A stretch of DNA of 64,000 nt from Pontibacter sp. HSC-14F20 (GTDB lineage Bacteria > Bacteroidota > Bacteroidia > Cytophagales > Hymenobacteraceae), in the NCBI RefSeq assembly GCF_019599265.1, contig NZ_JAHZTC010000016.1, forward strand, positions 1 to 64,000. Direction: 5' to 3'. The notes under the pieces are model-generated. The model was not told where the DNA came from, did not search any database, and saw only the letters and a program-made list of their open reading frames with translations. Every line of letters begins with the position of its first letter. Within the stretch, counting starts at the first letter, position 1. The position numbers and the translations under genes are program-made. Shown one piece after another: positions 49,748 to 59,258 of the stretch.

Positions 49748-50248
49748 TTATGCCAGATTGGCTTCTGTTACTTCAAAATTATGCACTGCTGCCAGTTCAC
49801 GTATTCTGCTTTTCACTTTCTCGATGTCACGCTTCTTGCGCACTTGCTTCAGGTCGAGGTATACCTTGTTGCCGTCGCGTTGGGTGATGCGCAGGGCCAT
49901 AAGTGATACGTGCACCGCTTCGATGTCAGGTATAGCCGTGATCATTTTGGTGCGAAACACGCCATTCTTCTGCACGATGTACTCCTGCGTTACTTCAATG
50001 TAAGATTGTATACCAAACACAGAGGTGTTCTGCAGGATCACGTAGCCCAGAAAAACAACAGACAAACCGAAAAATATGTAGTACAGGTAATTCTGGTCGC
50101 CAGTCGGGTTTTCGCTTACAAGCAGCATAGTAGCCCAGGCCAGCCAGAAAAGGGTGAGCACTAGTTGTACCGTAAACGAAAGCTTAGCATTGCGCGAAGG
50201 GCTTAACTGGACTAAAAGCGACGATCTTGCATTACCGGCTGTTGGCAT
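49748..50248 (-). CDS. Membrane protein with a PH-like cytosolic part, unknown function
   Basis: The protein has 166 residues. Two membrane helices (VQLVLTLFWLAWATMLLV; YIFFGLSVVFLGYVIL) are followed by a strand-rich region (SYIEVTQEYIVQKNG; ALRITQRDGNKVYLDLKQV) that looks like the bacterial PH/YcxB-type fold. It ends in a basic helix. It precedes the 60-residue membrane protein. Function unknown. Confidence 0.6.
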   Translation of the reverse strand: MPTAGNARSSLLVQLSPSRNAKLSFTVQLVLTLFWLAWATMLLVSENPTGDQNYLYYIFFGLSVVFLGYVILQNTSVFGIQSYIEVTQEYIVQKNGVFRTKMITAIPDIEAVHVSLMALRITQRDGNKVYLDLKQVRKKRDIEKVKSRIRELAAVHNFEVTEANLA

Positions 50249-50309
50249 ATAGGCGTATTAAAGTGAAACAAACGAGCACAGTTTAGGTGCAAGCTGCAAT
50301 ATAGTAATT

Positions 50310-50744
50310 TTATTTTTTTAGTGAAGCTGTTAATGTGATCTCAGGCACGGCACCCAGCGCCTTCGAAATAGGGCACTTGGCTTTTGATTCTTCGGCTAGT
50401 TTCTGAAATTCATCGTCGCTTATACCTGCCACACTAGCCTCGGTGTTCAGTTCGATCTTCATCACGTGCGGTCCGCCGTCTTTTTCGCCCAGGTGCACGG
50501 TGGCAGTTGTCCGAACTGACTCCGGCTCGTAGTTGGCCTTCTCGAGCAGTGCACTCAGGAACATGGAGTAGCAGCCGGCATGCGCCGCACCGATCAGTTC
50601 TTCGGGGTTGGTGGCCGACGCGTCGTTTTCGAAGCGCGAGGCGAAGGTATAGCCTGCTTTAAAGTTACCGGTGCCTGACTCAACTTCTCCATTACCGTTT
50701 TTCAGGCCTTTGTTCCATTGGGCCTTTGCTGTGCTTTTTTTCAT
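50310..50744 (-). CDS. OsmC-family peroxide-resistance protein
   Basis: The protein has 144 residues from the ATG at 50744 (MKKSTAKAQWNKGLKNGNG). A longer upstream frame is not family-like. The two redox Cys are in HAGCYSMFLS and AKCPISKALG, and the Arg/Glu of the hydroperoxide pocket are in FASRFE and NPEELIGAAHAG. OsmC reduces organic hydroperoxides. It matches OsmC proper more than Ohr. It is divergent from the GH3 gene. Confidence 0.93.
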   Translation of the reverse strand: MKKSTAKAQWNKGLKNGNGEVESGTGNFKAGYTFASRFENDASATNPEELIGAAHAGCYSMFLSALLEKANYEPESVRTTATVHLGEKDGGPHVMKIELNTEASVAGISDDEFQKLAEESKAKCPISKALGAVPEITLTASLKK

Positions 50745-50911
50745 AATTCTTGCTGTTAGTGTTGTTTTTAGATAAATCCAATACCTATAAACTACAGCGG
50801 GACGTTTTTTGTTAACCCTAAAAAAATAGAGCGGAGTTAAAACATGGCGAACAGCTATGGCAAAGCCCGTTAATCTGGCTATATTTACCCCTCCAAAAAA
50901 ACAAATACCAT

Positions 50912-52432
50912 ATGGGTGTGAAAGCATGGCTCAGTAAGCCGCTAGCTGCATATGTGCACAAAAAACACCAGTCCTGGATACAGAACCCGGTAGAAGCGCA
51001 ACAGGCTGTTTTTGAGAATATCATCAAAAAAGCACAGCAGACCGCCTTTGGCCGTGACCATCATTTTTCTGAAATAAAGACCCACGCCGATTTCGTAGAG
51101 GCCGTTCCCGTGCGCGACTACGAGGGCCTTTCCTCATACTTTAACCGGGTAAAAGAAGGGGAGCAAAATATTATGTGGCCCGGCAAACCGCTCTACCTGG
51201 CCAAAACTTCCGGTACTACTTCCGGTACCAAGTACATCCCGATCACCAAAGACTCTATACCTAACCACATCAACGGAGCGAAAGACGCGCTACTTTCTTA
51301 CATCCATGAAACAGGCAATTCAAGCTTTCTGGATGGTAAAATGATCTTCCTTTCGGGTAGTCCGGTGCTCGACGAGGTAGGAGGGATCCATACCGGTCGT
51401 TTGTCAGGTATAGTGAACCACCATGTGCCGGGCTACCTGCGCACCAATCAGTTGCCGAGCTACGAAACCAACTGCATCGAAGACTGGGAAACCAAGCTCG
51501 ACCAGATCATTGAAGAAACCATTGAGCAGGACATGACGCTCATTTCAGGTATACCGCCCTGGGTGCAGATGTACTTCGATAAACTGATGCGGCAGACAGG
51601 CAAGCCGATCAAAGATATTTTCCCGAATTTCTCGTTGTTTGTGTACGGTGGCGTGAATTTTGAGCCTTACCGTAAAAAACTGTTCGAGTCGATCGGGCGC
51701 GAAGTAGATTCTGTTGAAACATTTCCGGCCTCTGAAGGGTTTTTCGCCTATCAGAACGAACAGCACGACAGGGGCCTTTTGCTTTTGCTGAACGCCGGGA
51801 TATTCTTTGAGTTTATACCTACGGATGAGTATTTCAACGAGAAGCCAACCCGTCTCACTATCGGCGAAGTGGAAACAGGCGTGAACTACGCGCTGGTGGT
51901 CAGCAGTAATGCCGGCCTCTGGGCTTACTCTATTGGCGATACCGTGAAGTTTACTTCTGTGAAGCCTTACAAACTGATCGTGAGTGGCCGCATCAAGCAC
52001 TACATTTCTGCCTTTGGCGAGCACGTAATAGGCGAGGAAGTGGAAAAGGCGATGCAACGCACCATGCAAAGTTATCCGATGGTGGAGCTGGTAGAGTTTA
52101 CAGTGGCCCCTTACGTGAGTCAGGACAAAGGACAGTCTTTTCACGAGTGGCTGGTGGAGTTCTCTATTCCGCCTGCTAACCAGGAGGCATTTGAAAAAGA
52201 GCTGAACGCGCAATTGCAGAAATTGAATACATATTACAATGACCTGATCTCGGGCCATATCCTGGCAGATCTGAAAATCAGGTCGCTGCCGCAGGGGACG
52301 TTCCGCCACTATATGAAGTCGCAGGGCAAACTTGGCGGACAAAACAAAGTGCCCCGCCTGAGCAACGACCGTAATCTGGCCGATGGCCTGATCGGGTCGG
52401 CAGGCGCTCTTAACACTAACGAAAGCGAATGA
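50912..52432 (+). CDS. GH3-family acyl-adenylate-forming enzyme
   Basis: The protein has 506 residues. ATP-binding motifs typical of the GH3 branch of the ANL superfamily: LAKTSGTTSGTKYIPIT, FVYGGVNFEPYRKK, SVETFPASEGFFAYQ and YALVVSSNAGLWAYSIGDTVKF. Plant GH3 enzymes join amino acids to jasmonate or auxin. Bacterial homologues are uncharacterised to my knowledge. The gene overlaps dxr by 4 bases (ATGA), so translation is coupled to isoprenoid synthesis. That might hint at an acid produced in lipid metabolism but is inference. Confidence 0.88.
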   Translation: MGVKAWLSKPLAAYVHKKHQSWIQNPVEAQQAVFENIIKKAQQTAFGRDHHFSEIKTHADFVEAVPVRDYEGLSSYFNRVKEGEQNIMWPGKPLYLAKTSGTTSGTKYIPITKDSIPNHINGAKDALLSYIHETGNSSFLDGKMIFLSGSPVLDEVGGIHTGRLSGIVNHHVPGYLRTNQLPSYETNCIEDWETKLDQIIEETIEQDMTLISGIPPWVQMYFDKLMRQTGKPIKDIFPNFSLFVYGGVNFEPYRKKLFESIGREVDSVETFPASEGFFAYQNEQHDRGLLLLLNAGIFFEFIPTDEYFNEKPTRLTIGEVETGVNYALVVSSNAGLWAYSIGDTVKFTSVKPYKLIVSGRIKHYISAFGEHVIGEEVEKAMQRTMQSYPMVELVEFTVAPYVSQDKGQSFHEWLVEFSIPPANQEAFEKELNAQLQKLNTYYNDLISGHILADLKIRSLPQGTFRHYMKSQGKLGGQNKVPRLSNDRNLADGLIGSAGALNTNESE

Positions 52433-53589
52433 AACGAATTGCCATACTTGGCTCCACAGGCTCCATCGGCACACAAGCCCTGGAAGTGATCGCAGCCAAT
52501 CCTGATAGTTTTGAGTTGGAGGTGATCACCGCCTTTAACAATGCCGATTTGCTAATTGCGCAGGCACTGGCTTTTAAGCCCAACGCTGTTGTAATAGCCA
52601 ACGAAGCCCTGTACGAGCAGGTGCGCGATGCCCTGCATCATGAGGACATTAAGGTATACGCCGGATCCAACGCCCTTAACTCGGTAGTGGAAATGGGCAC
52701 AGTAGATATGGTGCTAACCGCCATGATGGGCTACGCTGGTTTGCAACCGACTATCCGCGCCATTAATGCCGGTAAAGAGATCGCCTTAGCTAATAAGGAA
52801 ACCCTGGTGGTAGCCGGACAACTGATTACCGAGCTGGCACGACAGCAAGGCGTGAACATTTACCCGGTAGACTCGGAGCACAGTGCCATTTTCCAGTGCC
52901 TGGCTGGTGAATTCCATAACCCGATCGAGAAAATTATACTCACCGCTTCGGGCGGGCCTTTCAGAGGTCGCAAAGCTGACGAGCTGCGGCAGGTGACACG
53001 AGCGCAGGCGCTCAAGCACCCGAATTGGGAGATGGGAGCCAAGATCACCATCGATTCGGCTTCATTGATGAACAAAGGGCTGGAGGTGATTGAGGCGAAG
53101 TGGCTGTTTGGTCTGAAGAATGAGCAGATCGAAGTGGTGGTGCATCCGCAGTCCATCATTCACTCGCTGGTGCAGTTTGAGGATGGCTCCATCAAGGCGC
53201 AGCTCGGCCTGCCCGACATGAAACTGCCGATCCAGTATGCGCTGAGCTACCCCAACCGACTCAAAAACGACTTTCCGCGCTTCAACTTTCTGGATTACCC
53301 GCAACTTACCTTCGAACAGCCAGACCTGGAAACTTTCCGAAACCTGCAGCTGGCGTTTGATGCCATGGAGCGTGGCGGAAACATGCCCTGCATCCTGAAT
53401 GCAGCCAACGAAATCGCTGTGGCTGCCTTCCTGCGCGAGGAAGTGGGCTTCCTGGAGATGTCCGATATCATCGAAGACAGTATGGCAAAAGTTGCGTATA
53501 TTGCGAATCCTTCTTACGAAGACTATGTTACAACAGACAGAGAGACACGTGCTTATGCGACAGAAGCGGCTGGGAAACTGAGCCTCTAA
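52429..53589 (+). CDS. dxr: 1-deoxy-D-xylulose 5-phosphate reductoisomerase
   Basis: The protein has 386 residues. NADPH motif: IAILGSTGSIGTQALEVI. Metal and substrate motifs: IALANKETLVVAG, PVDSEHSAIFQCL, ASGGPFRGR and WEMGAKITIDSASLMNKGLEVIEA. This is the committed step of the MEP isoprenoid pathway. The start overlaps the stop of the GH3 gene; rseP follows after 61 bases. Confidence 0.97.
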   Translation: MKRIAILGSTGSIGTQALEVIAANPDSFELEVITAFNNADLLIAQALAFKPNAVVIANEALYEQVRDALHHEDIKVYAGSNALNSVVEMGTVDMVLTAMMGYAGLQPTIRAINAGKEIALANKETLVVAGQLITELARQQGVNIYPVDSEHSAIFQCLAGEFHNPIEKIILTASGGPFRGRKADELRQVTRAQALKHPNWEMGAKITIDSASLMNKGLEVIEAKWLFGLKNEQIEVVVHPQSIIHSLVQFEDGSIKAQLGLPDMKLPIQYALSYPNRLKNDFPRFNFLDYPQLTFEQPDLETFRNLQLAFDAMERGGNMPCILNAANEIAVAAFLREEVGFLEMSDIIEDSMAKVAYIANPSYEDYVTTDRETRAYATEAAGKLSL

Positions 53590-53650
53590 ATGTCGCTATC
53601 GGGCGTTTATTTTTTGTCAAGATCATCGATTCTAAATTTATTTCTATTAA

Positions 53651-54964
53651 ATGGATATTTTAATAATGGTGGGCCAGCTCCTTCTAGGCCTTACACTGCT
53701 AGTAGGACTGCACGAGCTGGGACACATGTTGACTGCCAAATGGTTTGGCATGCGGGTTGAGAAGTATGCAATAGGGTTTCCTCCGAAAATATTTAGTAAA
53801 AAAGTAGGCGAAACGGAGTACATACTGGGCGCCATTCCGCTCGGCGGCTTTGTGAAAATTACAGGTATGGTGGACGAATCTTTGGACACCGAGGCCCTGA
53901 AGAAAGACCCGGAGCCTTATGAGTTTCGCGCCAAACCAGCCTGGCAACGTCTTATTGTGATGATGGGTGGCATTATCGTGAACGTGATCACGGGTATTGT
54001 TATTTTCATCGGACTGAACTACTACTATGGCGAGAGCTACCTGCCGGCCAGCGAGGTGAAGTACGGGGTGCAGCCAAACGAGATGGGGCAGGAACTGGGT
54101 TTTAAGCCGGGCGACCAAATTGTGGCACTTAATGGCAAGCCACTCGAGAAGTTTGAAGACGTGTATTCCATGGATATGCTCTTGGGAAGCAACTCATACT
54201 ATACCGTGGAGCGTAATGGTGAGCAGGTAAAAATTCCGATTCCGGTAGACTTTATGGACCGCATGGCCGACAACAAAGACCGCATGCTGTTTGTGCAGCC
54301 ACGTGTGCCTTTTGTGGTGGGTGAGGTAGTGCCGAGCAGCGCAGCTTCTAAAGCGGGTTTGCAAACAGGCGACTATATTATGACGGTGGGCGGAGAGCCT
54401 ACACAGTTCTTTAGTGAGTTTCAGGAAGTTATAAAGAAACACGCGGGCAAGTCGGTAGCCCTGGAAGTGGAGCGTAACAACGAAGTGCTGACCCTGAACG
54501 CCGAAGTAAACGAAGATGGTACGCTGGGTTTTTACCAGAAGCCACTGCTATCGTACGCCACCCGCGATTACAGCATCGGGGAGGCCGTGCCACTGGGAAC
54601 CTCACAGGCATTTGCCGTTATTACAAACAACATCAAGGGCTTCGGGAAAATATTCAGAGGCGAGGCATCAGCTTCCAAGTCGTTGAGCGGACCAATAGGT
54701 ATAGCCCAGATCTTCGGCGACACGTTTAACTGGTACAAGTTCTGGTCGATCACAGGTATGCTGTCGATGGTGCTGGCCTTTATGAACTTCCTGCCGATTC
54801 CGGCGCTGGACGGTGGTCACGTTGTATTTTTAACATACGAGATGATCAGCGGACGCAAGCCTTCAGATAATTTTTTGGAGAACGCTCAAAAAGTGGGCAT
54901 GGTTTTATTGTTGGGCTTAATGGCTTTTGCTATATTTAACGATGTATTCAAGATAATCTTCTAA
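53651..54964 (+). CDS. rseP: Site-2 intramembrane metalloprotease RseP
   Basis: The protein has 437 residues. The zinc motif HELGH (21-25) lies in the first membrane helix. Central PDZ domains appear as LGFKPGDQIVALNGKPL and AGLQTGDYIMTVGG. The C-terminal NFLPIPALDGGHVVF is the second metal-binding (LDG) motif. It cleaves anti-sigma factors or signal-peptide remnants in the inner membrane. In many bacteria dxr and rseP are neighbours, as here. A LysM protein gene follows 14 bases later. Confidence 0.95.
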   Translation: MDILIMVGQLLLGLTLLVGLHELGHMLTAKWFGMRVEKYAIGFPPKIFSKKVGETEYILGAIPLGGFVKITGMVDESLDTEALKKDPEPYEFRAKPAWQRLIVMMGGIIVNVITGIVIFIGLNYYYGESYLPASEVKYGVQPNEMGQELGFKPGDQIVALNGKPLEKFEDVYSMDMLLGSNSYYTVERNGEQVKIPIPVDFMDRMADNKDRMLFVQPRVPFVVGEVVPSSAASKAGLQTGDYIMTVGGEPTQFFSEFQEVIKKHAGKSVALEVERNNEVLTLNAEVNEDGTLGFYQKPLLSYATRDYSIGEAVPLGTSQAFAVITNNIKGFGKIFRGEASASKSLSGPIGIAQIFGDTFNWYKFWSITGMLSMVLAFMNFLPIPALDGGHVVFLTYEMISGRKPSDNFLENAQKVGMVLLLGLMAFAIFNDVFKIIF

Positions 54965-54978
54965 CCAAAGATTCCTGT

Positions 54979-56223
54979 ATGAAAGCCATCGTGAAGAGCG
55001 TATTAACTTTTGCCATTCTTTTTGTTTTATTTGCATTTAATCAAGCCGGTGCTACACCAGTAGCATCGGCTTTTTCTATACCTGCGCAGTCTGCCGCCGC
55101 CGACACCGTGTACCTGGTACAGCAAGGCGATACGTATTACAGCCTCTCACGCCGGTTTAATATTCCGCTCGACTCGCTGCAGAAGTGGAACGGCACACAG
55201 CTGAACATGGGCCAGACGCTATACCTGACACGCCGCGGTGCCAAGGGAAGTACTGTAGCTGCAAAGCCTGCAACAGCTGCCCAGCAAGGTAACATGGCGA
55301 AAGCTACGCCGACAACTGCCAGTCAGCCGACAACACCAGCGAAGCAGCCAGCCATAACAAGTCAGGCTACTCCAAAGACTCAGGCCACCAAGCCAGCCGC
55401 CGCATCACCTGCACAGTCAACAAGAACGACCAGCACAGCTAATCTCACCGGCCCGGCACGCACGCAGGCAAGTACATCAGCCTCAGCTTCTACACTGCCT
55501 ACTCTGGAAAGTAAGGTGAAGCAGCGGATTCTGGTGGTACCTTTTGATCCATACCTGTATTTTTCTGACGCTGACGACGAGATCGCCCGCCATTCTAAAA
55601 TACCGCGCCAGAACGTCCGCCATGTGTTCCGTGGCAGATTGAATGCCCTGCTGGCTCCCGAAGGATACGAAACCATTAACCTGCTAGGCGGCGTGTACCG
55701 CGATAGTGTGAGCGAACTGAGTACCTTGTACAAATCCCTGAGCTATGGTTATCAGGACAACAAACAGTCCCGCTACAACCATCAACCAACCGTGAAAGCA
55801 AAAGAACGCGAAAATGCACTGGATTGGGTAAAGCGTCAGAAAGAGAAAGTGAATATCAGAGGCGGACAGCCAGCCACGGTACCTGTTGCGCAGGACGAGA
55901 ACAAGCACTTCGGGGTAAAGGTGAAAGATCCGAAATTCTTCACACACTTCAACGGGCAGTATGGCATCGATTATTACGTTTTCATCAACCAGTTTGAAGT
56001 GAAGACCAATTACGAAAATTGCCTGGACCGTGCCAGTTGGAACTACGAACGCGACTTTCTTGTACACTATTCCATTTACAACAGCAACGGCGAGCTCGTG
56101 TCTGGCAATAAAGTGAAAGTGCCTTACCAGTCCAACATGAACGACGTGCAGCGTATTGTGACCGACAACATGCCTAACATGGCAAAACGAGTACTGGCCG
56201 ATCTGCCGCAAGCTCAGAAATAA
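54979..56223 (+). CDS. LysM-domain exported protein
   Basis: The protein has 414 residues. A signal peptide (SVLTFAILFVLFAFNQAGA) is followed by one LysM module at ~44-90 (VYLVQQGDTYYSLSRRFNIPLDSLQKWNG). A low-complexity linker rich in Ala, Thr, Pro and Gln spans ~95-185. The C-terminal part (~185-414) has no recognised motif; it has RILVVPFDPYLYFSD and GIDYYVFINQFEVKTNYEN. It probably binds peptidoglycan in the periplasm. It is the last gene of the GH3-dxr-rseP run. Confidence 0.82.
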   Translation: MKAIVKSVLTFAILFVLFAFNQAGATPVASAFSIPAQSAAADTVYLVQQGDTYYSLSRRFNIPLDSLQKWNGTQLNMGQTLYLTRRGAKGSTVAAKPATAAQQGNMAKATPTTASQPTTPAKQPAITSQATPKTQATKPAAASPAQSTRTTSTANLTGPARTQASTSASASTLPTLESKVKQRILVVPFDPYLYFSDADDEIARHSKIPRQNVRHVFRGRLNALLAPEGYETINLLGGVYRDSVSELSTLYKSLSYGYQDNKQSRYNHQPTVKAKERENALDWVKRQKEKVNIRGGQPATVPVAQDENKHFGVKVKDPKFFTHFNGQYGIDYYVFINQFEVKTNYENCLDRASWNYERDFLVHYSIYNSNGELVSGNKVKVPYQSNMNDVQRIVTDNMPNMAKRVLADLPQAQK

Positions 56224-56230
56224 GCGATTC

Positions 56231-56977
56231 CTAATTCCGTTTTCTAAGCCAGCTTAGCTTAAAAACTGCACTCACGGCGATGGTGGCCATCATGGAGCCA
56301 GTCAGAAACGACACAACTATTCCCATTGGAGAACGCATAAAGGCACTGGCGTATAGAGCGTAGCCCATAAAGGCTATACCTGCTATACCTATACCTGACC
56401 AAAACACAATCTTTTGCTTAAGACTCACTTTGTCAGGTATAGCCACGGTTGGCTGGCGCCAGGTATAAAGCAGTATGAGCGGCGCGCCCACCAATGTGCT
56501 GCTATGTTGCACGATGCGGCAAAGCATAACCTCGAATCCCATCACATTTACCATGCTTGTCAGTAATGGCCATCTACTTGCAAAGTGGCCCGTCTCGTGC
56601 GTGAAAGCGTCCCAGAAAATATGTGAAGCGGCGCCTAGTATGGCTGAAAAGGCAAAGACGAACCAGCGCTCTTTTAGAGAATTTAACCAAGCTGGTTCCG
56701 GTACGGCTAAGGCGCGGCGTTTAAACCAATCGGGGAGGTGTGCTGTCGCTGGCCGCCGCACGATCAGGTGAAAGATGGTTGCTATAGCCAGCGCGACAGG
56801 CAGGTTAAAGTACAGCAAGCCCTTCAGGCTATGGCCGCTGTGCTTAAAAAAGGGGAGAAGCAGGAAATACTGAAAATCCGGTGCGATGCTGCCTGTAATA
56901 AGACCGGTAGCAGAAAACCAGCGGCTGTGTTTAAGCAAGGGCAGTACGGCAGCAGGATGCGCGGCAGTAAACGGCAT
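56231..56977 (-). CDS. DUF4184-family membrane protein
   Basis: The protein has 248 residues. It begins MPFTAAHPAAVLPLLK, the family start, followed by GSIAPDFQYFL with conserved His and Asp (TAAHP, PDF). Further on, AASHIFWDAFTHETGHF has more conserved His and Asp. These resemble the membrane-bound metal-dependent hydrolase fold. About six membrane helices. The stretch GIGIAGIAFMG is encoded by stacked octamers at 56374-56396. Function unknown. Confidence 0.8.
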   Translation of the reverse strand: MPFTAAHPAAVLPLLKHSRWFSATGLITGSIAPDFQYFLLLPFFKHSGHSLKGLLYFNLPVALAIATIFHLIVRRPATAHLPDWFKRRALAVPEPAWLNSLKERWFVFAFSAILGAASHIFWDAFTHETGHFASRWPLLTSMVNVMGFEVMLCRIVQHSSTLVGAPLILLYTWRQPTVAIPDKVSLKQKIVFWSGIGIAGIAFMGYALYASAFMRSPMGIVVSFLTGSMMATIAVSAVFKLSWLRKRN

Positions 56978-56998
56978 AAGGTATAAGAAACGATAAAG

Positions 56999-58984
56999 CT
57001 ACCTTCCTATACCTCGCCCTTGCAATACTGGTTTTATCAAACGAAATTCTACACGGCGGTTGATGCGGCGGTCTTCTTCTGTCTTTTCTTCGCGCAGGGG
57101 TTTGCTGCTTCCGTAGCCATAGGCGTCAATGCGGCCATCCTCAAGGCGCACCTTGTGCTGGATGTACTGCAAGATGGCATCAGCACGGTCTTTCGACAGA
57201 ATCTGGTTAAACTCAGAATCACCGGCGCTGTCGGTGTGGCCTGCAATTTCCAGCCGGAATCCCGGGTTTTCTACCAGAAAGTAAGCTACCTCATCTAGAA
57301 CTGCGTGCATTTCGGGTGTAATATTCGACTCGTTTGGCTCAAACTCAATGTTCCTGAACACGATCGGAATGTTGTGATCGATTACCTGGGTCATAATCTG
57401 CAGAGAAGTGTCCTGCCGCAAAGCCAGTTCCCGCTCAATCGTGAAGAAATCCGGGCTCTGAATGATCATCATGTAGCGCGAGTTATCGATCAGGTGGAAG
57501 GCAAACGAACCATCCGGCCGGATGTACTTCGATGAGATCTCGATGCCGTTGTCGAGGTCGATGATGGAAATGATGCCTGAAAGCGGTTTGTTGGAAACAG
57601 AATCGCGCAAAACACCTTCCACTTTGGTCACGGCGAGCGGGTGAGCTTCCATGGGCAGCGGGAAAGAGTAGAGATCCAGGTTCTTGAGGTCGCTTTCTTC
57701 GGAGCGGGCGTAATACAGGTTCTGCGACTGCGAATCGATGGTGAAGTAGTACTCGCTGCCCCGCCCGTTCACGAGCGGACCGATGTTGCGTGGCTCCTGC
57801 CATTTGCCGCCCACCAGGTAAGTCTTGTAGATGTCGAAATCACCGAAATTGAACAGCTGACCGCGGGAACTGAAGTACAGTACCTTATACTTTGGATGGT
57901 AGAAAGGACTCACCTCACTTTGGCGCGTGTTGATGATCGGCCCCATATTCTGCGCCTTAGCCCACTGTCCGTTCTTCAGTTTGTGCGTGAAATAAATGTC
58001 AGACAGGCCAAAGCCACCCAGGCGGTCGGAAGCAAAATAGAGCGTGTCTTCGTTAGGAGACAAGGTAGGCTGCGAGTCCCAGGATGGGCTGTTCACATTC
58101 GGACCCAGGTTCTCGATTTCGTGCCAGCTTCCGTCGGGCTGTAGACTTGCTTTGTACAGGTCGCAGTTGCCAAAGCCGTCCGGCGATTCGCAACGGGCGA
58201 AGTATAGCGTCTTGCCATCGCGGGTAAGTGTGGCGGAGCCTTCGTTGTAAATGCTGTTGATGGGCTTGCCAAAAGATTGTGCCTCGGTCCAGTAGCCGTT
58301 GCTGTTCTGGGAGTAGTACAGGTCCTCGTTTGGCTTGCTCTCTATACCTTGAAAAGTGCGCTTGGAGGTAAATATAAGTGTATTGTTGTCGGCGCTGAGG
58401 GTAGGGCCGTAGTCTTCATAAACCGAGTTGATGGTATTGCCCATGTTCAGGTATACCCCGCGTGGCGGCTGGTATGTCGAGATGGACTTGCGGTACTCTA
58501 CCAGTTCGTAATAGTAGCTGAGCGGCACGTAGTAATCCTTAGTGTTCTGCTCCAGCGAGTCATAGTAGGATTGCACCTGGCGGACGTCGCTGCGGTGGTG
58601 CTTGAGTACGAGGCGGTATACCTCCATGGCCTGGCTCAGCATACCCTGGCGTTCATAAAGCTGGCCCAGTCGCCAGAGCAGGTTGGTATCTTTGTAGAAG
58701 TTCTGTACCCCGAAATTGCGCACATAACCCTCTAGTAGCTTGAGGGCTTGTCCATACTGTTTGCGTCTTTCCAGCCGCTGAATCTCCGAAAGTTTTTTGG
58801 AGTCTTTGTAGTGGGCAATCCGGTTCAGGTTGGGGAAGTCCAGGTGCATTTCCTGGTTAGGAGCCTTTTTCTTTACCTTCATGTCAGGACCGTCTTGTAA
58901 CGGCGTATGCTTCAGCTGGCCCAGACACAGTAGCGGAGCCAGCAACATCAGCAGGAAGAGAACAAGGGCGTTAAGTCGTTTCAT
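56999..58984 (-). CDS. OmpA-family protein with TPR, beta-propeller and CRD domains (PorE-like)
   Basis: The protein has 661 residues from the ATG at 58984 (a GTG two codons earlier is possible). Order: signal peptide; TPR-like helices at ~60-150 (YGQALKLLEGYVRNFG); PD40 propeller at ~170-440 (YGPTLSADNNTLIFTSKR; QPTLSPNEDTLYFASDRLGG); a carboxypeptidase-regulatory domain at ~455-520 (VEGVLRDSVSNKPLSG); and an OmpA C-terminal domain (EIAGHTDSAGD). This is the domain order of PorE (PG1058) of the type IX secretion system, which binds peptidoglycan. No lipobox is seen here. Similar stand-alone proteins exist, so the PorE assignment is tentative. Confidence 0.8.
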   Translation of the reverse strand: MKRLNALVLFLLMLLAPLLCLGQLKHTPLQDGPDMKVKKKAPNQEMHLDFPNLNRIAHYKDSKKLSEIQRLERRKQYGQALKLLEGYVRNFGVQNFYKDTNLLWRLGQLYERQGMLSQAMEVYRLVLKHHRSDVRQVQSYYDSLEQNTKDYYVPLSYYYELVEYRKSISTYQPPRGVYLNMGNTINSVYEDYGPTLSADNNTLIFTSKRTFQGIESKPNEDLYYSQNSNGYWTEAQSFGKPINSIYNEGSATLTRDGKTLYFARCESPDGFGNCDLYKASLQPDGSWHEIENLGPNVNSPSWDSQPTLSPNEDTLYFASDRLGGFGLSDIYFTHKLKNGQWAKAQNMGPIINTRQSEVSPFYHPKYKVLYFSSRGQLFNFGDFDIYKTYLVGGKWQEPRNIGPLVNGRGSEYYFTIDSQSQNLYYARSEESDLKNLDLYSFPLPMEAHPLAVTKVEGVLRDSVSNKPLSGIISIIDLDNGIEISSKYIRPDGSFAFHLIDNSRYMMIIQSPDFFTIERELALRQDTSLQIMTQVIDHNIPIVFRNIEFEPNESNITPEMHAVLDEVAYFLVENPGFRLEIAGHTDSAGDSEFNQILSKDRADAILQYIQHKVRLEDGRIDAYGYGSSKPLREEKTEEDRRINRRVEFRLIKPVLQGRGIGR

Positions 58985-59123
58985 CGGCACAGAGCGTGAT
59001 ACCTGAAACCAAAGATATTATTTTTTAGCCTATGTTCTGAAACGATTTATTAATATTCCCTTATATTTTGGAGAGAAGTGCCAACGCTGCTACCAACGCG
59101 ACAATTTAGACGGGCATCAGCAC

Positions 59124-59140
59124 TTGGCACAGCTCTTGAC
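59124..59140 (+). promoter_or_regulatory. Sigma-54-like element upstream of lon
   Basis: TTGGCAC (59124-59130), 5 bases, then TTGAC. The -24 half is perfect, but the -12 GC is GA. Further GTGCCAA/TTGGCAC copies lie at ~59077 and ~59193. Confidence 0.3.
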
Positions 59141-59258
59141 ACTAATACACTCCACAGGCATAAAGCGGAATTTCCGTTATCTTTATGTCAATTTGGCACT
59201 GATACAACCTATGAACTATACACTGAAGAACTTCCTTAACCATCTTTTAATCGGAAAC

